A DNA stretch of 64,000 nucleotides from Serratia oryzae. Lineage in GTDB: Bacteria; Pseudomonadota; Gammaproteobacteria; Enterobacterales; Enterobacteriaceae. The notes under the pieces are model-generated. The model did no database searches, was not told the origin of the DNA, and saw only the letters and a program-made list of their open reading frames with translations. Every line of letters begins with the position of its first letter. Positions within the stretch are counted from its first letter, which is position 1. Below, one piece after another: positions 1-11,286 of this stretch. The stretch is taken from the NCBI RefSeq assembly GCF_001976145.1, contig NZ_MOXD01000004.1, positions 186,482 through 250,481 on the forward strand. Direction: 5' to 3'. Both the position numbers and the translations under genes were made by a program.

Positions 1-773
1 ACTTTTTGATATTCGGAGATTTTCTCGATCACCAGCGTGCCGTCTTCCCCCTGGATCTCGCTGGGGATATCCGAGTTGCTGACTTTGGAATGGGTGATAG
101 TCACGCCGAAGTCACCGTAGTTCAGGCAGACGGTGCCGTGCGCATCCACCCCGGTATCCAACAGTGACGCGCAGGCGAGCACCGATTGCGGCGCGCCGAA
201 CAGGGCCACCGCGTTGGCAACGCAGTAGTAGCCAATATCCATGATCGAACCGTTGGAGAACTGTGGATTAAAGGTATTGGGATTTTCACCGGCCAGATAG
301 CGCGGATAGCGGGAGGAGTATTGGCAAAAGTTGAGCAGCGCTTTACGCAGCCGGCCGATTTTCGGCAAGGCCTGTTGCAGCAACAGAAAGTTCGGTAAAT
401 AGGCGCTTTTGAACGCTTCAAACAGCACCACCTGGTTTTGGCGCGCGCAGGCGATCAGCTTTTCCACTTGTTGTAGGTTGGAAGCGAGTGGTTTTTCGCA
501 GATCACATGCTTTCTATGGCTGAGAAACAGCAGCGCCTGTGGGTAATGCAGGGAGTTGGGGCTGGCGATATACACGGCGTCGATCGCATCGGACTGGGCC
601 AGCGCCTCAAGAGAATCGAAAAAATGTTCGATCGGGTAATTGGCACCAAATGTTCGCGCCTGCTCAAGGTTACGCGAGTAAATGGCGGTGAGCTTCATTT
701 TGCCGCTCTCATGAGCCGCATCAATAAAGCGTTCCGTAATCCAGTTGGTGCCGATGACAGCAAAGCGAATCAT
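1..773 (-). CDS. ygjR: Gfo/Idh/MocA-family oxidoreductase (YgjR-like), 3' end outside window
   Basis: Read from the reverse strand, the frame stays open from the ATG at 773 to the window edge (about 257 codons), so the C-terminus is missing. The protein begins MIRFAVIGTNWITERF, a Rossmann nucleotide-binding start, and has the family EKP motif at about residues 93-95 (CEKPLA). This is typical of NAD(P)-dependent Gfo/Idh/MocA oxidoreductases acting on sugars or related alcohols. The substrate of YgjR is unknown. Neighbours match the enterobacterial ygjR-ygjP-rlmG-fadH neighbourhood, which supports the name. The family call is firm and the symbol rests on resemblance plus context. Confidence 0.85.
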   Translation of the reverse strand, partial: MIRFAVIGTNWITERFIDAAHESGKMKLTAIYSRNLEQARTFGANYPIEHFFDSLEALAQSDAIDAVYIASPNSLHYPQALLFLSHRKHVICEKPLASNLQQVEKLIACARQNQVVLFEAFKSAYLPNFLLLQQALPKIGRLRKALLNFCQYSSRYPRYLAGENPNTFNPQFSNGSIMDIGYYCVANAVALFGAPQSVLACASLLDTGVDAHGTVCLNYGDFGVTITHSKVSNSDIPSEIQGEDGTLVIEKISEYQK

Positions 774-850
774 AGATAACTCCGGTTCCCGCAAACAGAT
801 GGCTTAGTAAAGCAGATTATAACGCTGGCGAATGTGCTTAAAATCCCTAT

Positions 851-1357
851 TTATTCATACAGTTCACCGAAAATTGACAGATGCGTCAGATACAGCCGGG
901 TGTCAAACTCCAACTGGTGATAGCGGGGTTCCATATGGCAGCACAGGCTGTAGAAGGCTTTGTTATGATCTTTCTCTTTCAGGTGCGCCAGCTCATGCAC
1001 CACGATCATGCGCAGAAAAGGTTCCGGTGCGTTTTTGAACACCGTCGCCACCCGGATCTCCGCTTTGGCCTTCAGTTTACCGCCCTGCACGCGAGAAATA
1101 GCGGTATGCATACCCAGCGCATGTTTCATCACCTGGATTTTGCTGTCGTAAGCCACCTTGCTCAGCGGTTGCGCATTGCGCAGATACTGGTTTTTCAGAT
1201 CGAGTGTGAATTGATACAGCGATTTATCGGTGGTGCGGTCGTGCACCTGTGGGTAGCGCTCTAATAACGCCTTGCCCAGCCGCTGCTGCTGGATAAGCTG
1301 CTGCACCTGCGTTTGCAGATGTTCGGGGTAGCCTTGCAGGTAGGTCAACTCAGGCAT
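851..1357 (-). CDS. ygjP: YgjP-like zinc metalloprotein (M48-like fold)
   Basis: A 168-residue cytosolic protein with the zinc motif HELAH at residues 121-125 followed by H131 in KEKDH, the arrangement of the YgjP/WLM-type metallopeptidase family. The E. coli homologue has been reported to act as a UTP pyrophosphatase, so the peptidase label from the fold may be misleading. There is no signal peptide. It lies between ygjR and rlmG, divergent from rlmG, as in E. coli. The start ATG at 1357 is followed by a normal family N-terminus (MPELTYLQGYP). The family is clear and the activity here is inherited from the homologue. Confidence 0.85.
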   Translation of the reverse strand: MPELTYLQGYPEHLQTQVQQLIQQQRLGKALLERYPQVHDRTTDKSLYQFTLDLKNQYLRNAQPLSKVAYDSKIQVMKHALGMHTAISRVQGGKLKAKAEIRVATVFKNAPEPFLRMIVVHELAHLKEKDHNKAFYSLCCHMEPRYHQLEFDTRLYLTHLSIFGELYE

Positions 1358-1507
1358 GCTGTTCAGGATTCAATGGCCAAACGGGGCGGTTATTGTATGA
1401 CGTTTTTTCGCGCAAATCCCGCAAACGGTAATTAATGCCAAAAAACATTTTACTGATGCGCGTTTTTAAGGGATAAACAGCTCAAATTTTATCAGTCAGG
1501 AGGGGCA

Positions 1508-2647
1508 ATGAGCCAACTCGATCTGGGAACACAGCAACTTGAGCTGGAGCGTTATCCCCAACAAGAAGAATCCACCCAACTGCAGGCGTGGGAAGCGGCG
1601 GATGAATATCTGCTGCAACAGCTTGAAAATACTGCCGTGGGCGAACGCCCGGTGCTGATTTTCAACGATCATTTCGGCACGCTGGCCTGCGCCTTGCACG
1701 CCCATAAGCCTTACAGCATCAGTGATTCCTACATGAATCAACTGGCGACGCGCCATAATCTGAGGCTGAATGAACTGGATGTTGAACAGGTGACGCTGCT
1801 GGACAGCCTGGCAGATCTGCCTGCTAACCCGGCGGTGGTGCTGATGCGGGTGCCGAAAGCGTTGGCCTTGCTGGAGCAGCAACTGCGCGCGCTGCGCAAA
1901 GTGGTATCTGCCGATACGCTGATTATCGCCGGCGCCAAAGCACGCGACGTGCATACCTCGACCATGCAGGTGTTTGAACGCATACTTGGCCCGACCCGCA
2001 CCAGCCTGGCCTGGAAAAAGGCGCGCCTGATCTATTGCCAGGTGACCGACATCGTGCCACCACCCGCTCCGGAAACCACCAACTGGCTGCTCGACGGCAC
2101 GGATTGGCTGATCCACAACCATGCCAACGTGTTTTCACGCGGCAGCCTGGATATCGGCGCACGCCTGTTCCTGGAGCATTTACCGCAGGATCTGAGCGGC
2201 CATATCGTCGATCTTGGCTGTGGCAACGGCATTATTGGCATGAAAGCGCTGGTACAGAATCCAGACGCGCAGATGACCTTTGTCGATGAGTCTTACATGG
2301 CGGTAGCATCCAGCGAGCTGAATGTGGCGCATAACCTGCCACAAGAAATGGATCGCTGTCAGTTTGAAGTGAACAACTCGCTGGCGGGCATTGAGCGTGA
2401 AAGTTTGCGGGCGGTGTTGTGCAACCCACCGTTCCACCAGCAGCATGCAATTACCGATCACACCGCCTGGCAGATGTTCTGCGACGCCAAGCGCTGCCTG
2501 CAAGTGGGGGGAGAGTTGCGCATCGTCGGCAACCGTCATCTGGATTATTACCAGAAGCTGAAACGCCTGTTTGGCAACTGTACCACCTTGGCGTCGAACC
2601 AGAAGTTTGTGATCCTCAAAGCGGTCAAGTCTGGCGCACGGCGTTAA
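1508..2647 (+). CDS. rlmG: 23S rRNA (guanine-1835-N2)-methyltransferase RlmG
   Basis: 379 residues, the expected RlmG length. The protein has an N-terminal methyltransferase-like domain without a clear SAM motif and a C-terminal catalytic domain with the SAM loop VDLGCGNG at about 234-241 and the N2-guanine methylase motif NPPF at 306-309. It methylates G1835 of 23S rRNA on naked RNA, using S-adenosylmethionine. The start ATG has a strong GGAGG seven to eight bases upstream. The gene is convergent with fadH, with a strong hairpin between them, as in E. coli. Confidence 0.95.
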   Translation: MSQLDLGTQQLELERYPQQEESTQLQAWEAADEYLLQQLENTAVGERPVLIFNDHFGTLACALHAHKPYSISDSYMNQLATRHNLRLNELDVEQVTLLDSLADLPANPAVVLMRVPKALALLEQQLRALRKVVSADTLIIAGAKARDVHTSTMQVFERILGPTRTSLAWKKARLIYCQVTDIVPPPAPETTNWLLDGTDWLIHNHANVFSRGSLDIGARLFLEHLPQDLSGHIVDLGCGNGIIGMKALVQNPDAQMTFVDESYMAVASSELNVAHNLPQEMDRCQFEVNNSLAGIERESLRAVLCNPPFHQQHAITDHTAWQMFCDAKRCLQVGGELRIVGNRHLDYYQKLKRLFGNCTTLASNQKFVILKAVKSGARR

Positions 2648-2654
2648 GCCGCAG

Positions 2655-2677
2655 GGGCGCAGCTTTTTACTGCGCCC
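2655..2677. terminator. Hairpin terminator between convergent rlmG and fadH
   Basis: GGGCGCAG (2655-2662) pairs perfectly with CTGCGCCC (2670-2677) around a 7-base T-rich loop, eight bases past the rlmG stop. The plus strand continues ACTCTTTT. It probably serves rlmG and may act in both directions. Confidence 0.75.
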
Positions 2678-2683
2678 ACTCTT

Positions 2684-4798
<2,115 letters not shown>

Positions 4799-4947
4799 CT
4801 AAGGATGCGTTGAATGTGATAGATATCATGAATCTTTGCTGTTATTTGCGAATTGCGCGTCATGCGGCTATCGGGCCAAGGATTTCAGTTTTCGCCTGAC
4901 TCAGATCTATACTTAGGATCGTTTTGTGTGATTTTGAGACTTTTGAT

Positions 4948-6657
4948 ATGACACCAGTGGTTAACGCTGCCGAGGTAATTTATTACAACGGCACTATCTT
5001 TACAGCGGATGCGGCAAACCGGGTTTGCAGCGCGCTGGCGATCGGGCAGGGATACGTGCTGGCGGTTGGGGACAACGAGCAAGTGCTGTCGCTTGCAACA
5101 GCAGCGACCGAGCGTATCGATCTGCAGGGTAAAATGATGATGCCGGGCCTGATCGACAGCCATATGCATCCGTTCTGGGGCGGCAAACAGCTTAAGGGCT
5201 GCAGCCTGCACTATGCGGCGCTGACGGTGGAACAGACGTTGCAGCACATTCAGGCACACCTGGACAAATACCCGGCGCACGATGATAACGAATGGCTGAC
5301 GGTGCGTGCCTGGCAGCGTCAGGCGATGATCCCAGTTGGCGCGGACATGAGCCGCGCCGTGTTGGATACCCTGAACACCCGCCGCCCGGTGGCGCTGTTC
5401 TCCAACGACTGCCACACCCTGGCGGCCAACAGCCGTGCGCTGGAAATGCTGGGGATCGATGAAAATACCCCGGTGCCGCCAGATGGCAAGATTGCCCGCG
5501 ACGCCAACGGCCGATTGACGGGGATCCTGGAAGATGCGCCCGCGATGCGCGCCTTTGACAGCATTCCTTCCGGCAGCGCGGAGCAGAACGTACAGATCGC
5601 GGCTCACGTGCAGCAGGTGTTGCATTTCCAAGGTGTCACCACCGTGATGGATACCCGCGTATTTGCCGAACAGCTGGCGGCCTTTGCCGCACTGCGCGAT
5701 CGTGGCGAACTGACGCTGCGGGTCCTCGGTGCCAAAGAGGTGACGCCAGACAGCGTGCAAGGGCCGGAAGACGCCGCCCGTGCGGTGCAGGACGTGCTCG
5801 CCTTCGCTAAGCAGTGGGGGGATAAAGAGTGGACACCGCAGGCCGGTATTGCGGTTGACCATCTGAAACTGTTCGTCGACGGCGTTTTGCAGCCGCCGAC
5901 CATGACCGCTGCGCTGTTGCAGCCGTATCGTGAACATCAGGGTGAGGCGCAAAGTGAACGCTATGGCGATCTCTACTTCACTACGCCGGTGTTGAACGCG
6001 CTGGTGGTGGAATGCGGCCGCGCTGGCCTGCATCCGCATACTCACACGGTGGGCGATGGGGCGATCGAGCAGGTGCTGGACGCGGTGGAACTGATGCGTG
6101 CCGCTTGCCCTGGCAAGGATATCCGCCCCGGGCTGGCGCACAATGAATTGGTGGCTGCGCATCAGTACGCGCGTTTTGCCGAACTGGGTGCCACTGCGGT
6201 GCTGTCATTCCAGTGGGCCGGTTTGCCGGGCGTGCTGATTGACGAAGAGCGCGAAATGCTGGGTGAAGAGCGTTTCCCGCACTTGGAACCGGCGGCACGT
6301 TTTCTGGATGCCGGTGCCCGCGTGGCGTACGGCAGCGACTGGCCGATCGATCGGTTGGACGAATGGTACAACCTGCAGGTGGGGATGACGCGCCGCGCCT
6401 GGGACAGTGAAGGCCAACCTGCCGGGCCGCGTTTGGACAACGATCGCAACCTGACGCTGATCGAAACGCTGCGCGCCGCGACCATTGATGCAGCCTATAT
6501 GATTGCCAAAGAGCAATACATCGGTTCGCTGGAAGTGGGCAAGTTTGCCGATGCGATCGTGCTGCAGCAAAACCTGTTCGAGCAGCCGGCCGAGGCGATT
6601 TACCAAACCCGCATTGAACGCACCCTCGTGGGGGGACAGGTCGTTTACCAGGCATAA
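4948..6657 (+). CDS. Metal-dependent amidohydrolase, YtcJ-like
   Basis: 569 residues from ATG 4948. A TTG eight codons upstream (4924, with AGGA five bases before it) is an alternative start. The fold is that of the amidohydrolase superfamily: metal motif HMHPFWGG after GLIDS, later HPHTHTVGDGA, HNELV and the C-terminal metal/catalytic Asp in YGSDWPIDRLD. YtcJ-like proteins hydrolyse exocyclic C-N bonds of unidentified amides. There is no signal peptide. The next gene, in the same direction, is an amine/amino-acid permease, so import followed by hydrolysis of an amide is plausible, but the substrate is unknown. The gene runs divergently from fadH. Confidence 0.8.
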   Translation: MTPVVNAAEVIYYNGTIFTADAANRVCSALAIGQGYVLAVGDNEQVLSLATAATERIDLQGKMMMPGLIDSHMHPFWGGKQLKGCSLHYAALTVEQTLQHIQAHLDKYPAHDDNEWLTVRAWQRQAMIPVGADMSRAVLDTLNTRRPVALFSNDCHTLAANSRALEMLGIDENTPVPPDGKIARDANGRLTGILEDAPAMRAFDSIPSGSAEQNVQIAAHVQQVLHFQGVTTVMDTRVFAEQLAAFAALRDRGELTLRVLGAKEVTPDSVQGPEDAARAVQDVLAFAKQWGDKEWTPQAGIAVDHLKLFVDGVLQPPTMTAALLQPYREHQGEAQSERYGDLYFTTPVLNALVVECGRAGLHPHTHTVGDGAIEQVLDAVELMRAACPGKDIRPGLAHNELVAAHQYARFAELGATAVLSFQWAGLPGVLIDEEREMLGEERFPHLEPAARFLDAGARVAYGSDWPIDRLDEWYNLQVGMTRRAWDSEGQPAGPRLDNDRNLTLIETLRAATIDAAYMIAKEQYIGSLEVGKFADAIVLQQNLFEQPAEAIYQTRIERTLVGGQVVYQA

Positions 6658-6672
6658 CAGCCAGACGTGTCG

Positions 6673-6707
6673 CGGGCGGGAACGGTAACGCCAGCCATTC
6701 CCGCCCG
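6673..6707 (+). terminator. Hairpin after the amidohydrolase gene
   Basis: CGGGCGGGAA (6673-6682) pairs perfectly with TTCCCGCCCG (6698-6707). The following sequence is ATTAAAAG, so the T-tract is poor. It separates the amidohydrolase from the permease, suggesting separate or attenuated transcription. Confidence 0.55.
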
Positions 6708-6838
6708 ATTAAAAGATAGAAAGCTGATTGTTAACTTCCCCGGCGCCTTGTCTTGTGCCAGTATTCGTTTCCTTAATTTTTATACGGCCAAAAAACGCTG
6801 ATTAACGATGCAGTTTTGTGTCAGGAGATGATACGGTA

Positions 6839-8182
6839 ATGCCGCAAAATATTCGGTTGCAACGAGTTCTTAAAACCCCTGCCTTGGTTGCATTTGGCCT
6901 CGCCTATATGGTGCCGCTGGGCGTATTCACCACCTATGGTCAGGTTACCGTTTTGAGTCAGGGCCATTTGCCCGTCGCTTATCTGGTGACCATCGTCACC
7001 ATTCTGTTTACCGCTTTGAGCTATTGCCGGATGACCAACGCCATGCCGTTGGCCGGATCGGCCTACTCTTATGTCCAACGCAGCTTTGGTGGTAAAACCG
7101 GTTTCTTGGTCGGCTGGGCGCAGATCCTCGATTATCTGTTCCTGCCTATGCTTAACTATTTGGTTTTAGGGATTTTCTTGCACGAGGCATTTCCGTCGAT
7201 CCCTGCTTACGTGTTTATTCTGGCCTCCATCGGCAGCGTCAGCCTGTTGAATATTCTTGGGGTGCGCTTGCTGAGCTCCGTCAATTTCACGCTGATCGCC
7301 CTGCAGATGGTGTTTATCGTGCTGTTTATTGCGCTGGCATTCAGCGGAGCCGATCTCAGCCCAGAGGCGCTGATGAAGCCGCTGTTGGTGGATGCCGGTA
7401 ATTTTTCTGGCCTGATCGCCGGTGCGGCAGTGCTGTGCCTGGCGTTTCTGGGCTTTGATGCCATTGCCACCATGGCTGAGGAAGCTGACGATGCCAAACG
7501 CACACTGCCGCGTGCCATATTGATCACCGTGATCAGCGCCGGGGCGATTTTTGTCGCCGTCTCTTACGCCGCCCATCTGGCGTATCCCAATTGGCAGGCG
7601 CTGATCCCTTATCAGGATACGTCCAGCCTGATTATCTCCGAGCACGTGGGTGGGAAGTGGATGTATAACTTCTTTATGGCCACCTATCTCACCGGGGTTT
7701 ACGCTTCGTCAATGACGGCGCAAACCGGCGTATCGCGTATCTTTTACGCCATGGGGCGAGAAGGGGTGCTGCCGCGCAGAGTGTTCTTCCATCTCCATGC
7801 CCGTTTCCACACGCCGTGGCGCGCGATTGTGTTCGTGGCCATCATCTCTCTGCTGGCGCTGTGGATGGATCTCAGCATGGTGGTGTCGATGATCAGCTTT
7901 GGCGCTTTGGGGGCATTCACCTTCGTGAACCTCAGCGTAATCAAACACTTTTTGGTGAATGAAAAACGCCGTGGGCTGAGGGCGATGTTCAAATACGGCC
8001 TGCTGCCGCTGATCGGTTTTGCCATGTGCATCTGGCTGTGGTTCAACCTGGATCCGGAAGCGCTGAAGGTCGGCTTTATCTGGCTGTTTGCCGGTTTTCT
8101 TTATCTGCTGTGGCTGACCAAAGGGATGCGCCAGGATCCGCCAGCGGTTGCCCATGATGATATTTCTCATCTGATGGATTAA
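6839..8182 (+). CDS. APC-superfamily amine/amino-acid permease, PlaP/PuuP-like
   Basis: 447 residues from ATG 6839, with AGGAGA ten bases upstream; a GTG 21 bases earlier overlaps that site. The protein is strongly hydrophobic with about 12 membrane spans. Family signatures include GLAYMVPLGVFTTYG near the N-terminus, FTALSYCRMTNAMPLAGSAY, and FGALGAFTFVNLSVIKHFLV late in the protein, all close to the E. coli putrescine importers PlaP and PuuP. It therefore probably imports putrescine or a related amine by proton symport, but the substrate cannot be read from sequence. It follows an amidohydrolase with a hairpin in between. Confidence 0.8.
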   Translation: MPQNIRLQRVLKTPALVAFGLAYMVPLGVFTTYGQVTVLSQGHLPVAYLVTIVTILFTALSYCRMTNAMPLAGSAYSYVQRSFGGKTGFLVGWAQILDYLFLPMLNYLVLGIFLHEAFPSIPAYVFILASIGSVSLLNILGVRLLSSVNFTLIALQMVFIVLFIALAFSGADLSPEALMKPLLVDAGNFSGLIAGAAVLCLAFLGFDAIATMAEEADDAKRTLPRAILITVISAGAIFVAVSYAAHLAYPNWQALIPYQDTSSLIISEHVGGKWMYNFFMATYLTGVYASSMTAQTGVSRIFYAMGREGVLPRRVFFHLHARFHTPWRAIVFVAIISLLALWMDLSMVVSMISFGALGAFTFVNLSVIKHFLVNEKRRGLRAMFKYGLLPLIGFAMCIWLWFNLDPEALKVGFIWLFAGFLYLLWLTKGMRQDPPAVAHDDISHLMD

Positions 8183-8244
8183 TCAGCCCATGTTCTTGAA
8201 AGGCGATCCATCGGGTTAATGCGGGTCAGTCAAGGCTAACCAGT

Positions 8245-8331
8245 TCCCTCTCCTTGGGGGAGAGGGTTAGGGTGAGGGGATGAGCACCGCACTAAGAGCC
8301 CCTTACCCCGGCCCTCTCCCACAGGGGGCGA
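8245..8331. repeat. Inverted pair of GC-rich intergenic repeats
   Basis: The first unit (8245-8278) contains CCCTCTCC/GGAGAGGG followed by TTAGGGTGAGGGG. A second, diverged copy lies in opposite orientation at 8299-8331. This GAGAGGG-TTAGGGTGAGGGG motif is a common intergenic palindrome in gamma-proteobacteria. Here it sits between convergent genes and may act as a bidirectional terminator. Confidence 0.65.
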
Positions 8332-8411
8332 CTCTTTGAGCCATTGATGCATGATTATGCCGTTTTGCGCTTAGCTGACTCGCATTAATCTATCGGATCG
8401 CCTTTGTCTTT

Positions 8412-9887
8412 TTAACTTTTCTGAGAATGAATACACTCCAGCAACACGCTGAACGCTGCTGCCATCTGCTCTTCCGGCACACAGGCAAACCCCATCAGCA
8501 GGCCGCGCCGGGCGCTAGGTTGCATGTAATAGCGTGACAGCGCGCGCACCAGTACCCCACGTGCGCTGGCGGCGCTGGCAATGGCAACGTCGTCGGTATC
8601 GTTCGGCAGGTTGAGGATCAGGTGCAGCCCGGCATTGCTGTTGAACTCACTCAAGGCCTGTTTACCCAAGTGTTGCTCAATCAGCGCGGTAAGAAACGCG
8701 CGGCGTTTGGCATACAGCAAACGCATGCGGCGGATATGGGCCGTGTAGTGGCCTTCCTGAATAAACTGCGCCAGCGCCGCCTGGATCAACAAGTGCCCGC
8801 CGCGATACAACTCGGCGTGGGCAATCTTGAATTCATTCATCAGTGGTTTCGGCAACACCATATAGCCCAGACGCAGTGCGGGATACAGCGTCTTGCTGAA
8901 GGTGCCGATATAAATGACCGGTGCATCGGCTTCTAACCCTTGCAGCGCCGGGATCGGCTGGCCTGAGAAGCGAAACTCGCTGTCATAATCATCTTCCACA
9001 ATCCAGCTACCGGCATGGCGCGCCAGTGCCAGCAGCCGCTGGCGCCGTGCCAAACTCATTACTGAACCCAGCGGATACTGATGCGAAGGAGTAACGAAAA
9101 TCACCCGTGGCGCCCCCGCGTTTTGTTCCGCTGGCACCATGCCCGCCTCATCCACTTCGCACGGGCAAATATTGACATCGTTGATGCGCAGAATGTTGCG
9201 TATCCCCCAATAGCCCGGTTCCTCGATCCAGGCATTATCGCCTGGATTGCACAGCATCCGCGTCACCAGATCGATCGCCTGATGAATACCTTCAGTAATC
9301 AGGATCTGTTCCGGCGAGCAGCGCACCGAGCGGGCTACGCGCAGATAGTCCACCAGCGCATGTTGCAGTTCCGGGCTACCGCCCTGATTGCTGTAGGTCA
9401 AACGCTGCGGCGCGGGGCGGCGGCTGATGCGCGCCTGGATCTTGCTGAAGATCTGGTGTGGGAAGGCGTTAACGTCGGGCACGCCGGGAATAAAGGCGCC
9501 CCATTGCTTTGGGCTGGCGCTGGCGTGGTGCAGCAACGTGGCCCCGCGTTTCGACAGCTCAACGCGCCGTTGCTCACCACGCTCGCTCATCGGCTGGCTG
9601 GTGGTGGATAAATAACTGTCGGGCACCGTTTCTGCGACGAAGGTTCCACTTCCTTGGCGCGAAAGCACATATCCTTCGGCCAGAAGTTGTTCGTAAACGG
9701 TTAATACCGTGTTGCGTGACACACTGAGTTCCTGAGCCAGATCGCGCGACGCTGGTAAGCGGCTGGAAGGCGGCAGGCTGCCGTCCAGAATGCTGGTGCG
9801 GATCGCGTTATACAGCCGCTTATGCAGCTTATCAGCGGGCTGATCGCCAAGGCGCTGCAGCAACAGGTCACCACTCAATGAGCGCAA
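8412..9887 (-). CDS. MocR/GabR-type transcriptional regulator
   Basis: 491 residues: an N-terminal GntR-type winged helix (about residues 15-80, SRNTVLTVYEQLLAEGYV) fused to a large fold-type I aminotransferase-like domain (PLP lysine region YIGTFSKTLYPALRLGYM). This is the architecture of MocR regulators such as GabR and PdxR. The start is a TTG at 9887 with GAGGG six bases upstream; no in-frame ATG fits. It is divergent from gabT-gabD, separated by 121 bases, so control of that operon in response to GABA and pyridoxal phosphate is the natural inference from Bacillus GabR. Confidence 0.85.
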   Translation of the reverse strand: MRSLSGDLLLQRLGDQPADKLHKRLYNAIRTSILDGSLPPSSRLPASRDLAQELSVSRNTVLTVYEQLLAEGYVLSRQGSGTFVAETVPDSYLSTTSQPMSERGEQRRVELSKRGATLLHHASASPKQWGAFIPGVPDVNAFPHQIFSKIQARISRRPAPQRLTYSNQGGSPELQHALVDYLRVARSVRCSPEQILITEGIHQAIDLVTRMLCNPGDNAWIEEPGYWGIRNILRINDVNICPCEVDEAGMVPAEQNAGAPRVIFVTPSHQYPLGSVMSLARRQRLLALARHAGSWIVEDDYDSEFRFSGQPIPALQGLEADAPVIYIGTFSKTLYPALRLGYMVLPKPLMNEFKIAHAELYRGGHLLIQAALAQFIQEGHYTAHIRRMRLLYAKRRAFLTALIEQHLGKQALSEFNSNAGLHLILNLPNDTDDVAIASAASARGVLVRALSRYYMQPSARRGLLMGFACVPEEQMAAAFSVLLECIHSQKS

Positions 9888-10008
9888 TTGGATCCCTCAA
9901 TTAAACGTAACTGGCACTAGATTATAGGGCCACATCCTGTGTAAATAAACATCATTGTTTCACACTTGTGAACAAAGTTGATAACAGGCACAGCCCGGAG
10001 AGAACAAG

Positions 10009-11274
10009 ATGAAAAACGCAGAACTGAATCAACGCCGCTTGGCGGCTACCCCGCGTGGCATCGGCGTGATGTGTGGTTATTACGCAGAGCGTGCTGAGAA
10101 TGCCACGCTGTGGGACGTGGAAGGTAATGAGGTTATCGATTTCGCTTCGGGCATTGCTGTGCTCAATACCGGCCACCGCCATCCGAAAGTGGTTGCCGCC
10201 ATTGAAAAACAGCTCAAGGCCTTCACTCATACCGCTTACCAGATCGTCCCCTATGAAAGCTATATCGCGCTGGCGGAGCGTATCAACCAGCGTGCGCCGA
10301 TCGACGGGGCCTGTAAAACCGCCTTCTTCACCACCGGGGCGGAAGCGGTGGAAAACGCGGTGAAAATTGCCCGCGCCTATACCGGCCGCCCGGGGCTGAT
10401 CACCTTCGGCGGCGGTTTCCATGGCCGTACTTATATGACCATGGCGCTGACCGGCAAAGTGGCCCCTTACAAACTGGGTTTTGGCCCGTTCCCTGGCTCG
10501 GTGTTCCACGGCCAGTATCCGAATGCGTTACACGGCGTCAGTACCGAAGACGCGATGAACAGCCTGGAGCGCATTTTTAAAGCCGACATCGATCCTAAGC
10601 AGGTGGCAGCGATTGTGCTGGAGCCGGTGCAGGGTGAGGGCGGTTTCAATATCGCACCGCCGGAATTTATGCAGGCGTTGCGCACGCTGTGCGATCAGCA
10701 CGGCATTCTGCTGATTGCCGATGAAGTGCAGAGCGGTTTTGCCCGCACCGGCAAGCTGTTCGCGATGGAGCACTACGCGGTGAAACCCGATCTGATCACC
10801 ATGGCAAAAAGCCTGGCGGGGGGGATGCCGCTGTCGGCGGTGGCGGGCCGCGCCGAGGTGATGGACGCTCCGGCTCCAGGTGGGCTGGGTGGCACCTATG
10901 CCGGTAACCCGCTGGCGGTGGCTGCGGCGCTGGCCGTGCTGGAGGTGATCGAAGAAGAACAGCTGTGCCAGCGCTCGCAGCGTTTGGGTCAACATTTGGT
11001 GGAAGTGCTGCAGCAGGCGCGTAAACAGTGCCCGGCAATTGCCGATATCCGTGCCAAGGGCTCAATGGTGGCGGTGGAGTTCAACGATCCGGCCACGGGC
11101 AAACCATCGCCGGAATTTACCCGTGAAGTGCAGCAAAAGGCCCAGGAAGCAGGGCTGCTGCTGCTCAGCTGTGGTGTGTATGGCAACGTGATCCGTTTCC
11201 TGTATCCATTGACCATTCCTGATGCCCAGTTTAACCAGGCGCTGGCGATCCTTTCCCGCGCATTGGTCCAATAA
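10009..11274 (+). CDS. gabT: 4-aminobutyrate aminotransferase
   Basis: 421 residues, class III PLP-dependent aminotransferase of GabT length. It has FFTTGAEAVENAVKIAR, the aspartate region IADEVQSGFARTG, and the PLP lysine in TMAKSLAGGMPLSAV. It transfers the amino group of GABA to 2-oxoglutarate, giving succinate semialdehyde. GGAGAG precedes the ATG. gabD starts 12 bases after the stop, so the two form one operon and carry out consecutive steps to succinate. Confidence in the family is very high; activity on other omega-amino acids (5-aminovalerate) is possible. Confidence 0.93.
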   Translation: MKNAELNQRRLAATPRGIGVMCGYYAERAENATLWDVEGNEVIDFASGIAVLNTGHRHPKVVAAIEKQLKAFTHTAYQIVPYESYIALAERINQRAPIDGACKTAFFTTGAEAVENAVKIARAYTGRPGLITFGGGFHGRTYMTMALTGKVAPYKLGFGPFPGSVFHGQYPNALHGVSTEDAMNSLERIFKADIDPKQVAAIVLEPVQGEGGFNIAPPEFMQALRTLCDQHGILLIADEVQSGFARTGKLFAMEHYAVKPDLITMAKSLAGGMPLSAVAGRAEVMDAPAPGGLGGTYAGNPLAVAAALAVLEVIEEEQLCQRSQRLGQHLVEVLQQARKQCPAIADIRAKGSMVAVEFNDPATGKPSPEFTREVQQKAQEAGLLLLSCGVYGNVIRFLYPLTIPDAQFNQALAILSRALVQ

Positions 11275-11286
11275 GGAGCAAGAACG

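Noticed and set aside
4885..6162. 425-codon open frame antisense to the amidohydrolase gene
   Set aside because: It has low-complexity His/Arg/Gln-rich translation typical of an antisense shadow and no ribosome site; the sense frame has clear catalytic motifs.
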